A stretch of DNA of 64,000 bases from contig CAUJLY010000002.1 in the NCBI GenBank assembly GCA_963281155.1, positions 4,340,001 through 4,404,000 of the forward strand, read 5' to 3'. The stretch is from Rhabditophanes sp. KR3021 (Eukaryota; Nematoda; Chromadorea; Rhabditida; Alloionematidae). Both the position numbers and the translations under genes were made by a program. Positions 1 through 10,500 of this stretch are shown one piece after another (position 1 is the first letter of the stretch; every line of letters starts with the position of its first letter). The notes under the pieces were generated by a model. It was not told where the DNA came from. It made no database searches and saw only the letters and a program-made list of their open reading frames with translations.

Positions 1-1534
1 TCATGTTTGGTTGACTATTATAATTGTTGTGATTTGTATGATCTCAATAATTTGTATAATTTTTGTAATTCCATCAATTTTGTGGTTTTTATAATTTGTG
101 CAGCCCTTTACATATGCTTGCTTATACGTGATAAGTTATAATGTAGGAAGAAGACGACTATTGCGCATCAAATGATCTTTAAATATTATTTTAACTAATT
201 TTTTAAATATATTAATATGTATATTGTGTTTATATGTTTAACAATGGTATTTATTAATGCCCTAACAAATGCATAATAAGATATGGGTTGAAAATATATT
301 TTCTGCCAAACGTTACCTTCAAACCTATATATGGTGTGTTTCCTTTTTTGTCAAATCAGATTTTTCCTTCATCTAAAGTCATGTACATACACGTGTACTT
401 ACTTGCATATATATTTAAGCAAAAACTTTCCGAGGTCATTTCCCTCAATTTTTTTCCGGTATCGAAGTCAAGTATGTGTGTATATACTTACTGATCACCT
501 TCATGACTTCTTCTTTTCTATTTTCTCTTGATCACGGTGATTTAATTAGCAGATTTACATATAATAATAATAAAACCAAAAGCTACACCAAACCTGTATT
601 ATATCTATATATCTGTCCATTTTGGGTAACTAAACTTTTTCATAATATTGACAAAACATCTTCTAAACCAAATTTTACTTACATGTAATATGTATATACA
701 AAGAAGACGATGTACATGCAGTTATATAACCATATATCTGCACATGTCAAATTGTGTATAGAAGATATTATATATGCATACCTTGATCAGCTACTACCCA
801 AAGAAGAAGGGTGCAAAACTAAACATCGCTAGAGGCATTAATTTATATCTTTACCGATTTAAAACAAATAACTTTTAACCAAAAATGTTACTTGCTTTAC
901 CTTTTATTTATATAATCTTTGAGATGGCCTGAATCTTAATGGTTATTTTATTATCAAAGTTCCAATAAATGTACCGTGACAAAAGTTAACATTTTTTCGT
1001 TTGGAATACAAATTATAATAATCACTTGTAAAATTGCAATCTTTTTTGTTAAATTATATTCTGTTAAAGCATTTTCATTTGTTAAATAGAAGCACTTTGG
1101 CAAACTAACAAAAATAAGAACAAAAATTCTTGACTGATTCTTATCATCCTTATATATGTTCTACTAATACTTGCATGGAAAGAGCTCATTTGCTCAATTT
1201 CCTGTCATTAAAGCAAATAATATTTTTGTATGACTGTCTTATATGGTGTTGTACGTGCGTACTATTTTGTGGTAGACAATTTTGATCAGTTACACTTCTT
1301 TTGTGTTTGTGGTGGTAATTACCTTAAATTTTTTAAGCAACATGATGCAGTGAGAAGTTTTTGTATTGCATACAAATTTTTAATTTATACACTATTATAT
1401 AATTACATAATTGTTCATTTATGTTCAAGTGCAATCATATATAATCTATAGACACTTTACCTTATATGCATTCATTCAATCTATTAATTTTTACTTATTC
1501 AATCTTTTGTTATACCCATTTTTGTACATATATA
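1..1534. other. A+T-rich region without a recognisable gene
   Basis: The open frames here are short, low in complexity and rich in F/Y/I/K, as expected by chance in A+T-rich DNA. None has a recognisable motif or a convincing splice structure. The right end probably holds the promoter of the ptr gene that starts at 1553. Confidence 0.6.
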
Positions 1535-1552
1535 CATACGTTATTTTAGGTT
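1535..1552 (+). promoter_or_regulatory. Probable trans-splice acceptor before the ptr start codon
   Basis: A TTATTTTAG acceptor ends at 1549, three bases before the ATG at 1553. Acceptors this close to the start with no upstream donor exon are typical of nematode spliced-leader addition. A 5'UTR intron would look the same. Confidence 0.5.
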
Positions 1553-4500
1553 ATGCCGAAGGAATTAAAATCCTCAGAAATGGTGATGAATCCTATCTCC
1601 TTAACGTCTGGCGAAGGAGAAGCTGGGGTTCATACTTTGAAAGTTGGTGTGACAGATAGACCAGATACATCGCCATCACATTCACCTAAACCACCATTAC
1701 GAATTACGGTCAGCAATGCAAGCAGTTCATTTCAAGTTCCGACTAATACTAATGCTATTGCCAAAAACGCGGCTAATAAATTAGCATCCGCTGCTAGTCA
1801 AGATCCTCGGCGACGTGTAACTGGGCGTCCATTCACTGAAAGAAGAAGGGGATCTATTTTGGTTGGACAAAGATCTATAGATATATTTGCGGAGAAAGGA
1901 ACTGGTGGGTCTGACCAGAGGTTTGTAAAATGGATCATTAAAAAATACAAAACCTGGGGATATTATATCGCTGAACACGACTGGAAAGCCGTCGTAATTT
2001 GCATTTTGATTTCTTTAATTGGTATGATAAAAATTTTCATGACAAAGCAACAAAATGATATTACCGGCTATAGTCCTTATGGTGCAAGATCAAGGGGCGA
2101 ATACACCAAATACAATGAGTTTTTTGCCGAAGATGGACTTTCAATTGCGACTTATATTTATCTGGAAGCTAAAGATGGAGGATCATTGTTACGGCCTGAA
2201 CTGTTGAAAGAAGTGGTGGACGTTTTAGATATAGCGTCAGATAACATAACAATGTACAATTCCGCAACTAACCTAACTCAGACGTTCAATGAATTTTGTG
2301 TAGCATTCTGCTCAGTAAATGAACCGGTCAGACGTAAGTTAGCTCGTTTTTTAAATATTTACTAAAATTGGTTATGATAAAATACAATTTAAATGATCAC
2401 TTTAATCAAGAATATAAGCTTTCTACGTATTATAAGTTAGTGTATTTGTAGCAATTGTTTTTTGGTTTCCCATTATATTCTTTTTTTAAAGTAAACGACA
2501 GCGTTTTTTTTAATTCGTCAATTATTAAAGCATGGAGTTCTCCTTGTTTGTCATCATCGATGCAATCGTTTACTAAATAATATAATTGACCTCCACGTTT
2601 TTGATTTGTAATTCCTTTTTTAAATGTTTTCTAATAAGAATACTTCCGTAAGTCTTAGCATCTAATTGTCCAATTTCAATGACTGTTAATTGAAATATTC
2701 CTGATTTCGAATAAATTACATCTTTATATGTATGTATATTTCTGGATGTTTTTAATACAAAGACAACTTAAACTGTTCGAGAGCTTTTTCATGTTCTTGA
2801 TCAATCAAATCAGTTTTATTGGAGCTTCCAATGTATTTTTTGTTATTAACAAACATCGCTGCTTGTTTTTCTTCTCCGCATCTTTCTTTAGCTTCGATCT
2901 TTTGGTAATAGAAAGAAGATGGATAATTAGGCTTCTAAATGGGTGCATCTTCATTAAACTTATCAAATAATTCCTGATAAATTATTTGCCCATCCTATGC
3001 ATTCTTCAGTTAACGCCAGTATTTTAAATTTTGAATGAATGGCAAAGTTCTTGCAATGTGATATTGCCTCCAATTCTTCCCATCATATATGAAAACATGA
3101 TTGAACATTTCAGCAGCAAGTTCATAAAGATCAGCATCATCTTGATTCCAAGGCAAAGAATAAGATCCTGCTATTTCGTTACATTCTGCATTTTTCATAT
3201 TCGGCATGTGACGCATCATTAAATACTCCACTCATTCAGTATTCATAGTTGTGTCAAAAACACTACAAAAGATTGGTTCTCCGTTCTTTGTTTTTCTGCT
3301 ATCCATTGTCCTACAAGTCGATTGTTGCTTTTAGAATTCCGTAAAAAATGCATAACTGGTCGGTATAAAGCATTAAATCCTGATTCTCCTGAAGATTTTC
3401 CACAATCTTAACAGCATCAAAACCATCTTCGTTTGATGTGACAGCCAGTTCTTTGAGTTTCTTGGCATTTTCATGGAGTACATCTTTATATTTTTCTAAT
3501 TTGCTAAATCTACACACCCACACTTTTCTTCAACTCTACAGGAAGACTACAAAGATTCCAATTTCTTCCACTGGTAACTCTGTGAGTATAAGAAGTTTTC
3601 CAAATATGGTTATTGCAACTGTCGCCATGTGCTTTGCATTTGAAATAGACCACATTTTTAGTTTATAGAATTTCAAAAGGATTATTATTTGTAAGTATAA
3701 CATGTCCAATTCGTTTTCTTCAGCATATTCACAGGCCGAAATGCACTTAGCCCGTACAAACTCATTCCCGTGCATTTCCTGGAACTTGACAAAGACATTT
3801 AAGGGTACTTCTATCATTACTACAATAAGTACAATCAGTTTCCTGATTAGTTTTAGTATGTTGGCTTTTCGCGCATTGAAAAATATGTTTATGACACGTG
3901 GTATGATTTAAACATTTATACCATCTTATGAAGGGCTCTTTTTGACCATATGGAATGAGAACTCCATTGTCATGATTGCAGAAGACTCCGCGTGTAATTT
4001 CAAATGTTGAAGCTTCTATGTATTCAGCTATTACTCGTTTAAGGCGAGCTTCAATAGGTTTGAGATCTTCAATAGGCTCAATAACATCATCAGGTTCAAG
4101 CTTATCCAAACTTAATGTCTTCAAGGATTCCGCCGTAAATTGTTAAACAATGCAATCCTTGTTATAAATTTGATAGTATTTTAGAGGTATTACTTATATT
4201 GTTCATTAACATTTGCAAAAGAAATTTTATTTTGTTTAAAATATACCTTTACAAAAAGTCGATTTGAAATGCCATGGCATTTTTGGATTTAATTACATCT
4301 CCTCTTGTGGAGTTTAATTAAGTACTATGTAAAAAAGAGCCGAGTACATGTAACTTTGTCCCAACCTCAAACTATTTTTCATTACGACTGGGTTATGAAA
4401 GTGTCAAATTAAAAGTAAATTTATGTTTAAATATTAAAAAAAATTTGTTTTTAAATCTTAATCGCTTTACCTTTAAAGACTTTTTCAATGGTTTCATGAT

Positions 4501-7500
4501 ACAATCAGAATCTGTTAAAAGGAAGGAACCTCTGAATGACAGAATTAAATTAGTTTACCCAATATCAACGTTGTTTGGAAGAAAAGTGAGTCTTCAGCCA
4601 TACTTTTTTGGAATCGACTATGACAAGAATGCAACGTTTGAAGACAAAGTTAGTGGAATTGTTGATGACGAGACTGAACCCATTATCGATAAAGATATAA
4701 AAAATGTATCAACAACAATGAAACCGGTAATCACAACTAACGTAAATGTTGTTGATAATGAAAAGGAAGAAAGCGTCGTCGCAACAACTACCACACCTAA
4801 AAATATCAAAAAAAACAAAAGAAGACAAGTCGAAGATTTGGCTGCTTTTACAAATATAAAGTCTTTGAAAATAATAACGCTTCAATTGCGTGTCGAACAC
4901 CAGGCTGGCTGGAAAGATGCTGATGTTAAAGCCTACGAAATGGCAATAGTTAATCATTTCAGAGACAATTACAAATCGGAATATTTAATAATTCATCCTT
5001 ACTCTCAAACGTATGTTGAAGAGGAAATGGTCCGAGGAGGAACTTCGTTATTGCCATATTTAACGGTTGGATTCATTATCATGTGTCTTTGCTCAATTAT
5101 CTCAGTAATGATAAGAGCTTATTATATGCATCAATGTTCAGTTATGAAAATATTACTTGCTGTTTGTGCATGCATTACCCCATTTATGGCCTGTGCAACT
5201 GCGTTAGCTGTTCTGTTTGTATTTAATGTTCGGTTTGCCTCGATATTATGTGTCATTCCTTTCTTGGCTTTGTCAATTGGTGTAGATTCCTCGTACCTAA
5301 TGATTCATGAATGGCAAAGAGTAACAAAGCATTGCCGCGAGTCCCCCAATCGTAGAAATTCAACAGTTGGATTCAGGTACGTACAAGGCTTTTGTTTATT
5401 TAAGTTCACAAAATATTCTAAATACATACCAAACCTAAAGACACACTATAGTTTTAATCCCCAAGATCGGCCTCTCTGATTGTAATATGCCGGTTTTATT
5501 TTCTTCGGAAGCACGACATCTTGAATAGTAGCATGAAACTCCACTTTTTCCTGTTTTTTAATAGGAGTAATAACTTACCAGAAATGTGGTTTGTACTTCT
5601 ACCTAATCGAAAAATCTTACTTTCAAAGCAGCTTCTTTTGACGTTTACAGTTTCTAGACTGCTTGTTTGCAACATCAGCAACATTTTCCTTCTTTGGATC
5701 GCCGTTGTTTCCTTCTTCCATTTTAGTTTAATAACAACAAGTTTGGGCGTTTTTGAGCTCTCAAATTAAGAAGACTTATTATACGACTTTAAATGTGATA
5801 TTAAATATACAGAAAATAGCTTGCAGCTGAATACAAAAATTAATAAGAAAAATTGAAATCTTATTCACAACTTAATATATCGTTTACAGAATAGCTGAAG
5901 TATTGTCAGAAGTTGGACCTGCGGTCATGATATCTGCTTTAACTAATATATTTGCTGATCTCGTCGGTTGTTTCACCGGTAAGTTTATTGTGAAATAAAA
6001 AGTTGAAAACCAACTTTATTATAAATCAATCAATTTATAATATATTGTGTTGCTAAATTAGCACGTAACATGAAATAATAATTGTAACAGATGATAGATC
6101 CAACATTTATTGAAAGAAAACGAAATATAAAACATTCGAGATTTAGAAACAAATAGAATGAGACAATGAAAATGTGTGTATTTTGTTAAGAACTGAATTA
6201 GATATTCTTTCAACGGTAGCCAAATGTTTTAAACAAAACATCATTAGACCGTCCAGATGCATCAATATTGCTTAAGTCTTTTTGTAGATCCAGGATGACA
6301 GCTTATTCATAGACTAGAGCTTTTTGATAGTCAAGCCGCCAAGATAAACAGCTAACAATTGTATTTTGCCATGTAGGATATTTTAGTATCTTTAGCACTT
6401 AAAAGGATATATTTTGAGAAGCAATGTTGGGAATCACACTGGTAACCTTTACTTCAGGTTTGAGAATTCCAGATACTCTGCAGTAAAAATTATTCTCTTA
6501 ATAAACTGGAATTCCAATTCACTATCAAATGTTGTATCTTCATAGGCAACGTGGGAACTATCGTTTGATGATCCAGATTTAAATTTAGTTATAACATGTT
6601 TTCCCTCAAATAACAAATGATAGACTGGGTAAAAATAGGTTGTTTTCCCTAAACAAAGCTAATATTTGATCTTAATTGTCTTGTAACTCTACTTTGTTTG
6701 GAACGACTAAGCTTTTTCCTACTTTTGTAGGATATTATACATGGCTTTTGGTGAAGTTGTCCCTTTCGCCAATTGTTGGCTTGATGATATTCTTGATAAA
6801 CATTGTATTAATCCATTCCATTAATTTGCCATCCATAGTCTAAAGCTAGTATCCCTTTTATACTTTACATCATCCTAAAATGTTTGCTGAAATCGACAGA
6901 AGAATGTTTTGTTTATTCTCCGCGATACCTTTGATAAGAGAAACCCCCTAATTCTTAAACTATCCGAAAATTCTTCGGTATACAAGCAATATCCACACCA
7001 TAATTTTTAACCATATCTTTAAAAAAGTCATGGCAGTCAATTTCCAAAGAAGCATTGTGGCTTTTGTTGATATCAGCTCGGTTTTCTTCCAATAAAGCTT
7101 TGAGTCCATTCACCACCAAAACAAGATTTCATCTAAACTCATCTTTAATACATCGTTACTTGAAACTCTTGCAAAAGATTGGTAACTTGTTCAACTTCTG
7201 CTAATTGATTACAATTGATATTTGATAATTTTCTTCTGCATCTACTTCTGGCTTCATTGTATCACATTGTTTAGAAGGCAAACTCATACCTGAATCAGTC
7301 TTGTCTGAATTAGATTATTTTTTGATTCTGCGTAGCTGCCGACTTTCTCTAATTTGTGCTTCATATCTATCAAATTGAGTTGACATATTTTATGAAAGAA
7401 CAATTTAATTTACCTAGCAAAAAAGAAAGACACTTTCCAATTAATATCCTATTAAAACATCCATTCATACTGTTAATTATTAATAATCGATTACAGGGTC

Positions 7501-10500
7501 CCCTGAAATTACCTTGTTATGTGTTGGAAATTTAACAACTATGTTTATGATGTTTATTTACCAAAATTCATTCTACGCTGGTTTAATGTCATTAGTTGGT
7601 CGCTATGAAATTGGCGAGGAGCGTAAAGAAAGAGCGCAAGGTAAGTACTAACAACAAATGTTCAAATATAATAGAAAGGGTTTTATTGTAACTAAGCATA
7701 CTATTAACAAATTATTTATTAAAATTGCAAATACATGCAATCAGGAGCAACCATAAACTCGCCAGTGATGAGATCAGCTACCTTTCTGTTAAGTTCCGAG
7801 TTTATTTCGGGACTTCTTCAAAGGAACGGTGGCCAGAGTCTGAATTCGAGATCTGAAGACTCTGATCAGGATCGCTTCGGTCTTGTTAATGACTTCATTC
7901 TTAGGACTATAATTTCGTTCTTTCCATAAGACTCATCCTGAATGACATCATTAATGAAGTCCCTTTTTCTGTCAAACAACTTATTTAGATTGATCTTTCT
8001 TTCGAAAACATAATATGCTCAGTCATAATATCCTCCAACAAGAGAATCGCCATCTTCTTTTTAATTATTTAACTAAACCGAACCTCTTTCTTTATCACCG
8101 ACTTGCATTTCTAGTTGCTCTATCCTTACTCTGACAGCAGTTAAAATGTTCTTTGATTGCTAGCAAATGAAATTGTTCATATGATCCTTAGCAAGATCAT
8201 CTTTGCCGCAGTATTTGGACACTACACCCTTCCTTGATGTTGCGAGGAGATCCGCTTGGATAGAAGTCATTGATTAACCGCTAGAACGTTCTTTATCGTT
8301 TGATCAAACAACTTGTAGAATAATTGGATATAGTTCACAGACAGCCATTTTATCCTTAGACAATTTAAGTAATATTGTTACTATATCTTGATGCTTAACC
8401 GGGAAGAAAATGGGATTGAGTTCTTTGATTTCTATTCTTCAGTTCAGTTTTGAAGGATTTCGTGAGGTGAACTATTTCGTCCAATGGCTAGCTTTCCATG
8501 ACATTTTTGGCAGAAGCGTTAATAGTTCACTAATGAAACAAACTTTAGTTAGAAAATGAAAGAACTCATTTTTTAAATCTGAATATTCATAGTAGAAATA
8601 AATCAGAGCATGAAGTAATTGATAGGAAGACGGACACATCCAAAGTTGTGAGTCTTAAAATTGCATAATATGCTGTTAGTGCCAAAGATAAAAACTGACA
8701 GAGGCTACTTTTTGAATCTTTCCATAAAACAAAGCTTTCATCTCTTAAATACAGAGCATTTTGATAACTTCCATTTGGATAATGATTCAGTCCGTTATTA
8801 ATCATAACATACTTGACTTTTAAACGTACTATTCTCTTTAAAAGACACACTTCTAGCAAAGTCAAACTATCTTCATTCCTAGATGTTTTACTCGGTGGCT
8901 TTTCTTCCAATGATGCTTGCCTTACAAACTGGTTTCCTAAACCACGAGCAATAGTCCTATTTTCTACTTGTCGAACTATAGTAGTAATAACACCAGTATG
9001 AGGCGATCTTGTTGCAACTAATATAAACAGACTATATTAACAAAGCTTTATTCGGTCATAATATTGCCAAAGATATAAATGACTTTCAGCTAATATTCAA
9101 ATATATGAGGTGTCATCGTAATATTGCGATAGAGCATTTTCAACTAAAAACATTAAAATTTGGAAATATAATTAATACAATGATATTTAAGTTGCCAAGG
9201 AGAACAGAACAAATGGAGTTAATATGCGCCACAGTACTTTGAATCGTCAGAATAGTAAATTCTATGATACAACCAAACATGTAGTTTCCGAGTCAATGCA
9301 TTCATATGTTAGCTTCGTTACTCATCGAGTCGTTGCCACAATCACCATCATCATTTACTTCATATTTCTTGCAGTTGCTATTTTGGGAATAACAAGAATT
9401 AGAATTAACTTGTCCACTCAAAAATTATTTGCACTAGACTCACCATTGATCACATTAGATAAAATCAGGGTTGAGCATGTTGTTCCATACTATATGCAAG
9501 CAACTGTCTTTATAAACAACCCTGGAAACTTATCGGACCCTAGTAGAATGACTAGAGTTAACAAAATAGTTGCTGATTTTGAAGCTTTAAAAGGAAGTTG
9601 GGGTGAGGTTGGAACAAAATACTTCATGCGTGATTTCACGATATTTGAAAAAGCTTTTGACGAAGAAGCTGAGTTTGAAGAGACACCTGTTGACCACACC
9701 AAACAAATAGGAAATACTTCCATCACTGAATTGGCAAATATTTACAAAGAAGAAGATTTATCAACATTTGTAGAATGGTAAGCAGAAAGATTATTATTCA
9801 AAAAATGAATGACAGAAAAAGAGATATTAATCTTGAACAACGTATTCTTTATATCCACATTATGAGAAGTCCTTTAGGAGAAGTTTATCAACCTCTGAGT
9901 TTATTTGGGGGTTTACTGCGTTGACTATTTTGATTAACTCAATCTGAGCTTTAATTGTGTCACTACCATCATTAGGCAACAGAAATGGAGATAATTTACA
10001 TTTGACAGGCATTAAAATTCTAATGAAAGACTCCATAAATGTTTCTTTCTCATTTAGTGAATAGAAAATATTGATCAACAAATCCATCAATTCATTCGAC
10101 ATCCTAGCTTACTTAAAATGTATTTTTTATAGTGCTCATTTATTGTCTTTCGTCCAATATAAGCATAGAACATTCGACCTGCTTCAATCCGGAAGCTACA
10201 TACAATTAGTATAAACTTCCAACAACTCTGTTTTTCCTCTTCTTGACTAACTTCTTCATCCTCTTGAGTATCTTCTTTAAAGACTTGATTCGTAGAAATC
10301 TGAAAGGATTAAATTATATGTATATTAAATAGTAACTTATAGCGTCGACTTCCATTGGCACAGATACATCATCGGGAAAAAAAGCTGCATTCAAACGAGT
10401 ATCATTCCTTGACGACGAATCTTTAACTTTTGCAAACGGGACTTCATCAGCAGTGGGTACAGACGTTCTTTCTGCCAAACATTGACACGAATTTATCCAT

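Noticed and set aside
288..688. Overlapping open frames of 60-80 codons near the left end
   Set aside because: Low-complexity F/Y/I-rich translations, no motif, no splice or start context; expected by chance in A+T-rich DNA.
3010..3231. Possible D5-like helicase segment (YDGKNWRQ) suggesting a virus-like or Maverick element
   Set aside because: One short motif in a frameshifted pseudogene is too little. No polymerase, integrase or terminal repeats are seen nearby.
8131..8141. AG|CA|GT as a two-base exon joining ptr exons 4 and 5
   Set aside because: It sits in the middle of the antisense copy C. A 20-nt exon at 9090-9109 or the acceptor at 9218 explains the frame more simply.
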